The notes under the pieces are model-generated. The model was not told the origin of the DNA. It searched no databases and worked only from the letters and a program-made list of their open reading frames with translations. The position numbers and the translations under genes were made by a program. Below are positions 44,891 through 58,000 of a stretch of DNA of 64,000 nt, in pieces; the first letter of the stretch is position 1; every line of letters begins with the position of its first letter. Source of the DNA: Blattamonas nauphoetae (taxonomy: Eukaryota; Preaxostyla; Oxymonadida). Location: the NCBI GenBank assembly GCA_033064195.1, contig JARBJD010000122.1, positions 1 through 64,000 of the forward strand. The letters run 5' to 3'.

Positions 44891-47800
44891 GATAAAGTTG
44901 ACGAATGAAGATCATACAAGAAGTAGTTGCTATCGAAGTAATTTGAAAGAGAAATCAGTTCCCCAAATCTTCGTACTTCTCGGTATTAACCATAGCCTGA
45001 GAAAAGGGTGTTATCATCCCAAGTTCGACAAAGACAAGATGATGCGATGATCCGAGTATTCCAGACGAGAACAAATTGCATAATATAAACCTGTACGTCC
45101 CCATTCTAGTTGAATTCGATTGGATTCATCACGTTTGGCCGTGGATTTCGCCGACTTTGCAGGATCATCCACAATCTGTGAAGAAGAACAAGATCAACAA
45201 AATTATCAACACTCTCCCACAACACTCCCGAATAAAATGAACAAGATCAACAAAAACACTACCATTATCCCGAATCATTCCTCAACAAGAAGAAAAAGAT
45301 GACCTAATCAAACAATACAAACGCACTCTCCTTTCACTCTAAAATAAAGAAACGAAGAAGAAAGAAAACATCTTCTGATCTCCATAGCAATCGCCAACAA
45401 TTGTGGAAAAGATTCACACAACTTTCGCCATTCTTAGTCTCAAATTCAGAAGGACAGATCAAGATTTACCCTTTATTATCTTCTTTTCATCCAATCGGGA
45501 GAGACTCTCAATTTCATATCATCATCTTGTCTAAATTTGATGTATTAACTTTGTCAGAGTTTTCTGAAGAAAATTTGGTGTTTTCTATTTTTTTGATGTC
45601 GCCCAGAAAATTATGGGTATTTTTGGAAAGCCCTGGTCTCGAGTCAGCAGCTGTTGGAGCGAGAGAGTCGTTCAGTACTCATTGCATGAGGTGCGATATA
45701 TTGCAGGTAATCCGATAGATGTGACCATGCAAGCCCTTTCTCGTTGTTTCCAGGTTCGGTTGCTAAGTCGATGGTTGGATCCGTTGTTTTCAGGACTGTC
45801 CCTTCAGAGTGATGTCGTTTCCTTGTTCCCAATCTGTCGCGACTTCAGTGAGTGAATTCAGGAAAAAAACTGACGCGGCCGCTCGTTTGGATGCCCAAGA
45901 TCGTCGTCCGTTGACTGTGAGATTGGTGAAGTTTGTGTTCGTCATTTGAACGAAACAGATCGCTGTTTGTCTTCTTCCGATAACCTTAGAGGTGATGAAT
46001 ACATCTCCCCTTCAATGGAGGTTCTTTCCCTGTCCGTTGATTGTATGGGGAGTACTTGTGGTCGAGTCCTTCTTCCCGAATTTCAGCTGCAGTGGAACGG
46101 CTTCGAATAGTGACAAGTCGCCAACCATTGTGATTTTCACAGTTCACCCGTTTCCATCGAATTGGTAGAGTCAGCATTTATTGACAACAGGTGAGACACT
46201 GTGCCTTCGCAAAGGTGACGGGCGAATTCGCTGCTAGTTCGTCGTGGTGGACGAGAAATTCTTCTTCTATCATCTGACCGTCCAGTTATTCGAACCGAGA
46301 TCACGCGTGTGTTCTTCGAAGGCGTAATGATCTTTGTGGACGAGTACGTCTTCCCCAAGTTTAGTCGAATAGACTTTGTTGTTGAATGATGCGTCGTGGT
46401 GATTGGACAAGCTTGGTCTGTCCACTGCGATCGTCAAAGTGGACTCAGTCATAATACTAGACACCATTTCTTCCCTCGAATGAAGCTGAGCAAGACGGTG
46501 AGCGAACGATCATGTCTCGGATAATTACTGTCCATACATGATCAAGTCGAATGCTTCATGAGTCTGCTTGATACCCCCGATGTGTTCAGTGCCAAACAAT
46601 ATGATGACAGTTCGCCTATTGTCACTGCGACTAACCGCAGTCTTTGACAAGGATATCGTTCACTACTCTCTCAAACGACCATGATAATGCCACGGAGATA
46701 TTTGTCCTGACATGTACAAGGTTCCACAGATGAGAGCGGTGAGATGATATGGGCGAGAGGGTGAGGGCGATTGATAGTTCGTCGGGCTTGAACAGAAATG
46801 GTTTGTGACGGAACGAGAGTTCTTTTAGATCCGAGTAATTACCGGTGCGGCGAGTTGGAGTTCTCTTTGGAGCAGAGAAGCCCCTTTGGGTCAGAAAGGA
46901 GTCTCACTGCTGTGAACCGTTGAACGCAGATGAGCAGACGTCCTTCACATGAACCCCTCAGAAGTACCTCTTATTGAATAAGAGTTCAGTTGAATGACTC
47001 TGTCGAAATCAGAGAGTCCTTGGCAAACACCTTGTCATCTTTCTGAATCGAAACGTCGACTGATTTGTTGTTGATGGTTACGCAATGTATTTATTTGGTT
47101 ACTTAGTTCCCTGTCAGATTGGGAGATCTTTCGTGATGAAGATGGATGAATTGCTTTTCCCTCCATGTTCAGACGCTGCCATAACACTTCATTGAAGCAC
47201 GACTGGAGAATTCTCACTGCACTGTGGAGAACAGCTGCCACTGCCGTCTCCATGCTGCCATCATCGATGACGGGGAACACTGATCGAGCTTCGAGATGGA
47301 GAGGTCAAAGATGGGTGACAACTTCGCTCGCTACATCTTTGTCCTCCATCGATAGTCTGAATCGCGGCAACTGGAACTTGAGTTGCGTGGCGACCTGCTT
47401 CCAGATCTGTCCGACCTTGACTGGCTCAGAGGGACGCCATTGGAACTGTTTTGTTTAACTCAGCCAGATTTGATTGGGATTGGTACAGGAGTCTCCCCGT
47501 TGGAGCGAATGCAATTTGGTTGTCTGAGGTCGGCTCCTCAAGTGAGGCAGTCAGATTGTGAAATAGGACGAGCGGTTGGTCAGTCGTTGATGTGAAGTCT
47601 GAGTCTGGTATCGGCTTCAACGATGGAAAAATCTCCAGATCTTGTCAGAGTCAGCCATTTTGACCGCGATTTAGGTCCTCGAGAACAAGCCAGCGCTGAA
47701 AATCAGGGAGGGGTATCAATTCGTCTATTCGCCCAGTGAATGTTTTCGTGGAGCAACGCTACTTCGTGCTCTTCCTCCTTTGACGATGATGCATCTGCGG

Positions 47801-49006
47801 GGTCAAAAATGCTGGGAGGGTAATGATGTTCTTTAGTTGTACCGAATGAGGACTGCTCATTGAGTCTGGTTGGTCGTAAGAGACTCTTCGTGACGAAAGG
47901 CGACCGATCTGTGTCCTAGAAGCGCTTGATGTCCAGTCGAGTCCGGGATTCTCTAAAACGAGGATCCCTTTTGCTTTAAGCTCCCTGCCAACAATTGATG
48001 CCAGATATTGCTGCCTTTGTCGGATTGAGGGAATTTTTCCTCACGAGGTGCGGCTCAAGGGCGCGAAATGAATCTGTTTGTAACTTGGTTGATCTGGGTG
48101 TTATTTTTCCGGAAAGAGTGTTCGCATCGGTGAAACACCATGCCGACGAAGTGGAATTGGTTATTAGGAAGGTTCTAGCGTGACCGGAACGTGAGCTTTG
48201 AACATCTCCGATTCGTCGAAGATGACCTGTCCACTCCACATAAAAGACTCTCTATTTGCTGAACAATCATCAATGTTTCGCATGTTTCCTCCATTGCTGA
48301 GGATCTTGTTTGTTCCCATGGCAGCTCAGACCACTTTGATGCTGAATCACGCATGATATGTGTGGGCACTTCTGGAGTCCTAGCCAATCGAATTCCTGAC
48401 CGTGTGTGGAGTCAAATAGTATAGAGGTTGTAAAAGTCGATATCTGCCGCACAATTGTTTGGGAATCAATGTCTTGATTCCATGGTTCGGATGATGACCC
48501 TCGACGTGTGACGCGGCTGTATACACCCCGCTTTCATTTCATAGGTTATGGAGATCGACCCCTAGTCGTTGCTTTCTTGCTGTATACGGTTAATCTCTCC
48601 TCAGATTGAGTCGACATGCGTCTAGGCGTCTCGAATGGTCTAACTCAATATTGTTCTGGCTTGAACGTGTTAAGTGACCCAGCAGGTGTTTCTGGACACC
48701 TCGTACACTGTCAGAGGTGTTGCTTGAGTGAAGGTCTTGGTTTGGAAACTCCGGACCGTTGGAAAAGTTGGGCTGTGCTGATGTCGCGAATAAAGGATTG
48801 GTCAAGCATAGATCCAACAAAAGGCTAATATTTCAATATCTTAGAAACATTTTTCCTCCTCTACTCATTCATATCAGCAGGTTTTTCCGCATGTTCGTCA
48901 TGCCTGGAATCGGACGTTGCGTCCGATAGATAAGTGAACTCCGAAGTGCCGGAGTTGAATGTAAACTTGTTGTTCTTTTCGTATCTTCAACCCTTCCTCC
49001 TTCAAA
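44891..49006. other. Mostly non-coding or strongly decayed sequence
   Basis: No frame exceeds about 105 codons. Some minus-strand pieces have the Ser/Thr/Asn-rich style of beta-helix proteins (for example FLITNSTSSAWCFTDANTLS near 48,120-48,180 and VLFHNLTASLEEPTSDNQIA near 47,510-47,570). This suggests an old minus-strand family member, with plus-strand mirror frames being shadows. No terminal repeats, RNA genes or promoters were recognised. Confidence 0.35.
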
Positions 49007-52000
49007 ATGAATCTGAACGCATTTGAGATGAATTGGATGATCATCTTTGTCTTCATCATTTTCACTGCAAGTCCGTCAAAGAAGGGAGGTTTCGCCCAGG
49101 AAGGAGGACTATCCTGGTGAAAGGAGGCATATACATCGTCAGAAGGGAGACTTGTTGATTCTGAAGAATTTTGTGATCAAGTCTTTGGAAAGCCGCCTGG
49201 AAGGTTGTTACTTCGAGCTTTTGCCTCATTGGGGCGAAATAGTGGATTGATAATGAGTGCGAGATAATTGGAGGGCTGGAGAAACGAGAAACGAGGATTG
49301 AACCGGTTGAATCCTCGATTCGTTTGTCATAAAAATGTGAATCGATTCTACGTCTCGTAGGTCACCTACATCTTGTCGGAGAGCTTCTTGCGGAATTTCG
49401 ACAAAGAGTAACGTGAAGGAGGAAGGAAATTTCTGAAGTGTTCATAATCATTGTGTTCATCTTGGACCGAATCCCTTACTTCGGACCACTTCTCAATATC
49501 AGAGGGACCGAGGTTTGAACAGCACCTACTGGAAGGGCGGTGCCTATGTGAACGGAAGCGAGAATGGCACAGACCAAGGGGACTGCACGACTGAGGAGTC
49601 GCCCTGTGCCACACTTGGCTATGCCATCGCACTCCAACCAGAGACTGGGGGCTATGTAATACAAACCATCCAATTTATGCACTACATGGAATACACAGAG
49701 ACGAAAGTGGACGTATACGATCGGGACGTTACAGTCGGTCGGAATGTTGAGTAATTTGTAACTCGTCATGTCAATCTCGAAATCGTATCTTCGTCTTTTT
49801 TATCAATAATGAAAACAGTTTCGCACATAAACCTCTAGTGTGTGTCGCACTTGTATGTACTGTCGATTTAGTCGTTCATCTTTCCTCCAAATCACTCATT
49901 CGCTTCTGTTGAGCAAAATCTTCAACTTTCATGGTCGTCGAATCCTGACGGCATGAAGAAGCATATCGAACTGAAAGAAACAACAGACAAAGAACAATAC
50001 CACAGCAGCTCATTGGAGACATAGCTGGATTCGCACCTTTACAGGTCACCCAAATTGATTGATTGAAAAATGGTGATCCAGTCGACGGGCAACAAAAGTA
50101 TCATTTTTTTGCTGAAGAGGACTGAGTCGATTACCGTAAGGAGAGAAGACAATTTGAAAGGCATATTGCGTATTTCTATTCCAATATTTGACTTGTAGAC
50201 TGAAAACATGAATCGAATGATGGCCAACAGAACCTTCTCGCTCGACTTTATTCCGTTGAATTCAGATGAAACTGGCTTTCATTTCAATAATTCGATGATC
50301 ATATCTGATATTTTAATGAATCATTTCTGATGTCGGTCCATATCTTAAAAATGTCATCACGTGATCTTTGCATCTATTGAACCATTTCAGCTTGTCCTCA
50401 TGCAACAGGTATGTTCCATCTATCTCAATCAGTGTCGTATTGATATTCGACTTCATCTCTTTGTCCAAGAAACAATCGCGAGCTGAAAACCGATGTGAGC
50501 AAGGTAGGGACCGACATCAGAAATGATTCAAAAAAATCAGATATGATCATCGAATTATTGAAATGAAAGCCAGTTTCATCTGAATTCAACGGAATAAAGT
50601 CGAGCGAGAAGGTTCTGTTGGCCATCATTCGATTCATGTTTTCAGTCTACAAGTCAAATATTGGAATAGAAATACGCAATATGCCTTTCAAATTGTCTTC
50701 TCTCCTTACGGTAATCGACTCAGTCCTCTTCAGCAAAAAAATGATACTTTTGTTGCCCGTCGACTGGATCACCATTTTTCAATCAATCAATTTGGGTGAC
50801 CTGTAAAGGTGCGAATCCAGCTATGTCTCCAATGAGCTGCTGTGGTATTGTTCTTTGTCTGTTGTTTCTTTCAGTTCGATATGCTTCTTCATGCCGTCAG
50901 GATTCGACGACCATGAAAGTTGAAGATTTTGCTCAACAGAAGCGAATGAGTGATTTGGAGGAAAGATGAACGACTAAATCGACAGTACATACAAGTGCGA
51001 CACACACTAGAGGTTTATGTGCGAAACTGTTTTCATTATTGATAAAAAAGACGAAGATACGATTTCGAGATTGACATGACGAGTTACAAATTACTCAACA
51101 TTCCGACCGACTGTACCGTGATCGGAACAGCAGCAGACACTTGGAATCCTGATGATATCTACCGAAGTCTGATCGTGTTCGGCCCTAATCTGGAAACTAA
51201 TGCATTCCTCTTCACAATATCGGACAATGCAAAGCTGAATGTGATGAATCTGGACATCCATGCCCCCCAGTCTAATGGTGTGTTCCGAATGACAAGCGGC
51301 GCTGTGGGACTCGAATTAGAGCGCATCTGTGTCATCTCGAAAGAAGGGGATCATCTCTGTTCATTAATCGAGACGGAGTCAGGAACTGTCATGATCAACG
51401 AATGCCGCTTCGAATCGGAGGATTCTTTATCCCCAGCCACCTTCTTGAAACCCGTGATCAATCTTCAATCTGCTGAAGAGTCTTTCTCCTTCTCCCACAC
51501 TGAGTTCAACAGGTTTCAGATGACGTGTGGCCTTCTGGACTTGTCGACTGCCGGAATAATCTCCTTCCATCAAAACACCATAAATGACGTGTGGCGGTCT
51601 GACGAGAATGATTCTCTCGTCATTGTCAGTTCACACAACTTGTCCATGACTGTCCCACGTGATTCTTGGTCGATCTATGATTCTGAATTCGTTCCTCTAA
51701 ACCAATTCCTCGGTCGCGACCTCAGCCTGCCGCAAGACGATCCTTTCTACGAATCGACACTCCTGTTTTACGTCTTTCCCCCGGTGAACACTGTCCACTT
51801 TGGCGGATCGTATGGAGATGGTGGGTTGGAGAGTACCCATCCAAATTGTGGCTCGTATAGACTGAGATGCTCAACACTGGACGCTGCCATCACATCAGCG
51901 TGCTTCCACTGGGTTATGGATGTCCAGATCGTTGGACCTGCTGATTTCAACGAAACTGTCACTGTGACTAGCTTTATCCAAATCAAGTCCGGATCGGAGC

Positions 52001-55000
52001 TTGAAACGGTCACGCAGATCGCAAGTGGTGTGATCGAGCTGGGTAGCCTTTCCGATCTTTTCATTTCAAATATCTCCTTCGTTCTGAATCCATCGAGTGA
52101 AGCATCGTGCCTCTTCTCAGTACAACAAGGCTCACTCGAATTGAGCAACTGCAAAATCGGCAATTCGGAGTCGACAACAACACTGGGCAGTGAACTCACT
52201 CGTCTTGTGGACGTTGGAAGTTATTGCAAGCTGGTTCTGAGACAGACAACAATCATGAATCTCGCCTTCTCCCATTCCGACAATGGCACTTTGTTTTATC
52301 TCGCATCCAACGCACAGATTGTCATCCACGACACGGACAGCATTCCATATGAAATCATGTCGAACGGGTCTGGCTTCATCATCTTCGCAGAATGTGACGA
52401 TATTGCATTAACCGCAGGCAGCTACGATTACGACATTGTGAAATACAATATAACTGTTCCCAAAAATCACCCCTTCACTGAGGCAGAGAGGAACAGGTTC
52501 GTCGGTGAGGATCAGGAACAAAAGCAAGAGAGCTTCTTTTGGACGTGGTTCCCTCACACAGACACTGAGGAGAAGATTTATGCCGATAAGGAAGGCATGG
52601 ACCACCACAATTGTGGATTAATCGCCATGCCTTGCTCGTCGTTCGAGATGGCGTTTAAGAGTCAGAAAACAGCAACAACGAAACTACTTCTGAACACCGA
52701 AAGCAACCTCACCCAAGGTCTCACTAAGATGTCCACCACACTCACCACCACTCCCTTCATCCTAGACCATCGGGAAACATTGTTTGTCAATACGTCAGGT
52801 TCGATTAATCTGATGTCCGCGACACTCGTCTTTGAGTACATTGATTTTGAGAAGCATGATGAACGAGATGATATGATGGCATCGTTACTCTTCTCTTTGT
52901 CCGACAACAGCAACCTCACACTCTTCTACGTCTCTTTAACCTCAATCACTCATTCTGGTTATGGAGCTGTGATCAGTTCGGATTCATTTGAAACCATCTC
53001 TCTCGACAATGTGGAGTTCAAATACTGCAACGAAGAGTCTTTGGAGGACGGTCGCGTGATCCACATTGCGAAGGACTCGTTCTCGTCTGGTGATGTCATC
53101 ATGAAAGCGGTGTCTTTCACCGTCACTGAAGGGAGAGAAGGGACAGATGTGTTGCTGAAGGGAGCCGGAATTGAGAATACTGTGACAAAGGAATCATTTG
53201 ACAAGACATTAGTTAACGATGTTCTATTTGGGCAAAAATTTGACAAATTAGACACTTTGGTTTGATCAATCTAAGATGCTTAAATCGGAGGTTTAATCTG
53301 TCTCAATTGTCTTTCATCACATTTTTCGACTCATTGAACCACTTTTCTATAGATATGATCTTGAGGATGGAGGTGTTGGGAATGGGTTGTGAAAAAAGAA
53401 ATCTATCCTCTATCTTCCATGGTGTCGTCCATTCGGCCTCCAAAATTGACCATAGCTAGATAAATCCTGACTAAAATGATTCATGAGACATATCTCACTT
53501 CTACACAATGTAGAACCTCTCAAAGAAAGAGACAAAAACCAATGCCAGAAAACAGCAGCTCCCAAGAGAATCTGAGCCAATTCTTGGATTGAAAAAGCCT
53601 TGTAAACATTTCTTCACTCACTTCACTCGATTTCATGAATGAAAAATTTCTCCGGTTTTTGTGAAAAAGAAACTGCTGTCTAAATTGTCAAATTTTTGCC
53701 CATTTTTCATTCTGAACTTGGAACAGTTTATGGGTGACGATCAGGAGAAACCCGAACACTCTGGTCCACTCGCCTATTTCTTATTTCCACACACAGATGG
53801 AGATGTTACAGTTGATTCGTCGTTCTTCGATCACGCGTATTGTGGGAGGGAGAAGCTGCCGTGCTCATCTCTGTCGCATGGATGGAGTCAGCTGAAAGAT
53901 TCATCGGCTGTCGTTCTCTCCGACGCAACCTCTCTCTACACAACCACTCTCAGCACATCGCTCACCACAGCCCAAACCTGGCAAGAGCTGAAATCGAACA
54001 TTCATGTATTCTTGATCGCCGTCAACGACTCTGGGTCGTTCATTGTCTCCGCAGGCACTTCTCTGTCTCTTTCGATGCTGGACTTCTCCTGGGTGGACAT
54101 GTCATCATCGTCGTCGTCTTTCATCAGCCTGGCCAGCACAGCGTCTCTCTCTGTGACATCCTGTTCGTTCACCGAATTCTCCTCCTCAGCTTCAGGATCA
54201 GTTCTGTCTGGAAGTGTTGGAGAGGACTGTTTTGTGGAGTTCGAGTCGACTAGATTCAAGTCGTGCTCATCGACAAACGAAAAAGGGTCGGGCGTGCTTG
54301 ACATCGCTCTTCTTTCGGAAACGTCGTCATTTCTCCTGTCGTCTAGTTCATCATTCGACTATTGTGTGTCGACAGGAATCACAGCACAGATCCTTCTCCT
54401 CTCTCATCCAACACTGAGCACATCAGTGATCGAGAACTCGATCCAATCATTCTGGTATCAAACCGATTGGTCAGCCACTGAGTATGTTGGGAAGGAAGGG
54501 TCGTTCCTGCCTCTCGTGCCCCTCTACTTGTACTTCACTGCGATGGAGTCGACTGGCTATCTGGATCCGGAGTGGTCGGACATGTCGGTGTGTGGACTCT
54601 TGGCGTACCATGCGGATCTAACCCGACCACATGGATCTAACCCGACCACAAAAGACACTTTTTCGACTCATTTGAGATTTTGAGAGTCCAACATCGAGAG
54701 AAATCGAACTTCCAAAATAGGATTCCAGGGCTGGGGCGCCTATTTCGGAGTCAGGGTATCGAGGTCCTTAACATAGGGAATCCAAACTTCAGAACCACTT
54801 TTCTCCACGCCTGTTCAAGATTTTTCTTTTCGTTTCATTTCTGGTGGTTTGGGATGGTTTTCTCGAAATGACAATTTTTCGAAAAATGAAAAATTCTGGG
54901 GGAAATTTAGGGTCAAATACTGATTTCCTGTATAACAAGCTTAGGATCTTGAAAACTTGTTTTGATCATATCTCCACAACCAGACATAGTTCGGACATGA

Positions 55001-58000
55001 AGTTTTCACCAATATGGATCTTTTGTTGAGAATTATTTTTTTCTGAAAATTTTGAAAAAATCCCCTTGCGGCAGTTGAGATAAATATTTGCTGATTTTTC
55101 GACAATATGGTCTTTCTGAACTAACTCTGCTTTATGTTTTTCAATTTGACATCAAATTCGATTAAATCGATGTCAACCCAGGTTCGAATGAATTCAAACA
55201 ATAATTTTACAACAAAACTTAATATTCATGTAAATTCTTGAACGGGACTGGAGTAATTGACGGAAAAGTCCCAAAAACGCCAAAATAGGAAGTCATCGAA
55301 ATTTTTCAAAATTTTCAGAAAAAAATAATTCTCAACAAAAGATCCATATTGGTGAAAACTTCATGTCCGAACTATGTCTGGTTGTGGAGATATGATCAAA
55401 ACAAGTTTTCAAGATCCTAAGCTTGTTATACAGGGAAATCAGTATTTGACCCTAAATTTCCACCCAGGTCCCCCCAGAATTTTTCATTTTTCGAAAAATT
55501 GTCATTTCGAGAGAAAACCATCCCAAACCACCAGAAATGAAACGAAAAAGAAAAATCTTGAACAGGCGTGGAGAAAAGTGGTTCTGAAGTTTGGATTCCC
55601 TAAGCTTAAATGTTAAGGACCTCCTATTTTGGAGCCAAAAAAGGGTCGATACCCTGACTCCGAAATAGGCGCCCCAGCCCTGGAATCCTATTTTGGAAGT
55701 TCGATTTCTCCCTCGATGATTCATGGGGGAGGGAGGAATCCAATCTCCAAATGGGTTGGACTCACTCAAATGTGGGTTTGGAGAAATCTGGGATGGATTG
55801 AGATTTGAGTCGAAAAAAGTGTCTTTTGTGGTCGGGTTAGATCCATGTGGTCGGGTTAGATCCGCATGGTATCCGTGCAAGTCTCTGCCGTCGCTCTGGA
55901 CGCGATTTGGAGAGATGACAGATGTGACGATCGAAGTGGAAGGAGACGTGGAACAAGTGAAGTCAATGGTGTTTGACAAGAACGTTCAATTGAATGGAGG
56001 AGGACACACTCTGACGATCAACGAAAAAGAGACAGCGAGAAGCACAGAATCAGGATTGTTTGGAGTGAGAAAGGAAGCAGAAGTCAACTCGATGAAAGTG
56101 GAGATCGAAGCGCTGACGAGCGGATCGCTGTTTGAATGCTCGTCATCATCGTCGCTGACACTGATTCACAGTTCCATCACGCCACTTGTTGCTTCGATTG
56201 CTGGCTGTTTGGTTTGTGTGAAGGAAGGAGCGAGTCTGGTTGTCACAAACACTTCCTTCTCTTCTGTCTCTTCGACACATTCGCTGGCAGGAGTGATTGT
56301 TGCGAAGATTAAGGAAGGGTACTCGTTCAAGCTTGACAATGTGACATTCTCGTCGTGCAGCTGTTCGGGTCGATCTCGTTGTGTTTGGATGGAGCTTGTG
56401 AACACGACCTCCTCGCCCTCTTTTGATTATTCGATGACGGATCTGAAATTCGAAGAGTCATCTGCACGAACTCAGAACACCGCTGAATCAACATCAGGGA
56501 TTGACGTGTATCTGTTTGGAAGCGGATTGGATTCGATCATTAAATCGGATTTGTGGGAAGGAAGCTGGGCCAAGTCGAAGGAGCGATCGCTGTGGGCTGA
56601 AGACTCGAAGAGTGGAGTGAACAGCTCGATTCTTCCGTACATTGTGGACATCGAGAATACCGTGGAGGTCGACGAGACTGGATGGCTTTTCTCGAAGTGC
56701 GGACACTTCTTGCTTTATTGCGACACACTGGGCACTGGACTGAGTCGAATGAAATCAGCGAACCTTGGATCGATGACGATCATCACCTCTGCGCCTCTTT
56801 CGTCTCGATTGGAAGCGAAGGGCGTGTTCTCGATTGTTGGGAAGACATCAACGTCCACTCTGAGTCTTTTGGAAGATGGACAAATTGATGTCGTTCGAGA
56901 TGGACTTTTGGAGTCACATCTGACACTCAACATATTCTCTCTCGTCTTCTCGTCGACTCGTCCTTCCACTTCGTTCATCACATCCACCGCATGCTCCCTT
57001 TCTTTGCTGGCCTGCTCGCTCTCTTCTGCGTCGGGGTCTGTTCTGAATGTTCTTCTGATCGAAGTGTTAGGTGGATCGCTGGACATGAATGGAGTGACAT
57101 CATCATTGATCAAAACAACAACATCTCTATTCTCCACTTCGAGTTCTGTGGTGATCGATTCCTGCTCGTTCGAGCATGTTTCGCGCAGTTCGGATGGTCC
57201 TTCGATCCTCGTTGCCACACTCTCTGCGACAAGCCCTGTTTCGATGAAGAACACGAAGATGGTTGGAAGTGTGTCGAATGGGAAGACTCAGTGGGTTCTG
57301 TTGAAAGGAGGTCATGCAGAGTCAGAGACAGAGGAGAGCTGGACAGGAACGTTCAACGCGAGCTGTGCTCTGTCGGGTGTGATGATCGAGCGAGACGCCT
57401 CGACACTCCCCTTCGACTCGAAGTTCAACCCGTATTCGCTTCTGTACTGCTTCCACCCCCGCACTGCTGGTGAGATTGTTGTTGAGACGACATCGAGCTC
57501 GGCTGACCATCCGCTGTGTGGGAACGTGAAGCTTCCTTGTCGCACCGTTGACGCTGGATATGGTCTGACACTGGAGCGTTGCGTGAAGATTGCTGGAAAT
57601 GGGGAACTTGGATCTCGGATGGAGTTTGATGGGTTTGATGTTGCTGTTCGCTCGCTGCGACACTCTGGATCGCTGTTGGTGGTTGGAAAGGGTCAGATTG
57701 TGAATGGAGAAGCGAATGGATTGGATTCTCTGACGGTCAGCGAGCTTGTCGTGAATGTGGATGGTTCCACACTGACATCTGATGAAGGAGTGTTTGAGAA
57801 CAGAGGAGGGATTCTGGTGTTGTCGAAAGTGAATGTGAGCAGCTCTTCCGAAATTGGGAGTTTGGTTGTGAAATTGAGTGGAGGGAAACTGACACTCACG
57901 AACTCTAATTTTACGTCACTCTCGTCGTCGTGTGCTCTGATCTCGCTTTCGTCGTTTGAATCAGCTGAGCTGGAACATGTTTCTGTGTCGAACTGGAAAG

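Noticed and set aside
44891-49006. A single intact gene in this stretch
   Set aside because: The longest frame is about 105 codons, and no exon chain could be joined with consistent phase.
49732-51113. Palindrome as a pure assembly artefact
   Set aside because: The arms differ slightly near the centre, the ends carry transposon-type repeats with TA duplications, and removal restores the host frame. Long-read confirmation is still wanted.
49732-55869. The three insertions as spliceosomal introns
   Set aside because: The joints that restore the frame have no GT-AG boundaries. The flanks are TA or ATTT duplications with terminal inverted repeats, and the lengths (472-1,382 bp) far exceed the local introns.
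56991-57473. Alternative plus-strand frame of 160 codons inside the beta-helix gene
   Set aside because: It overlaps the long conserved frame and is explained by Ser-codon bias of that frame.
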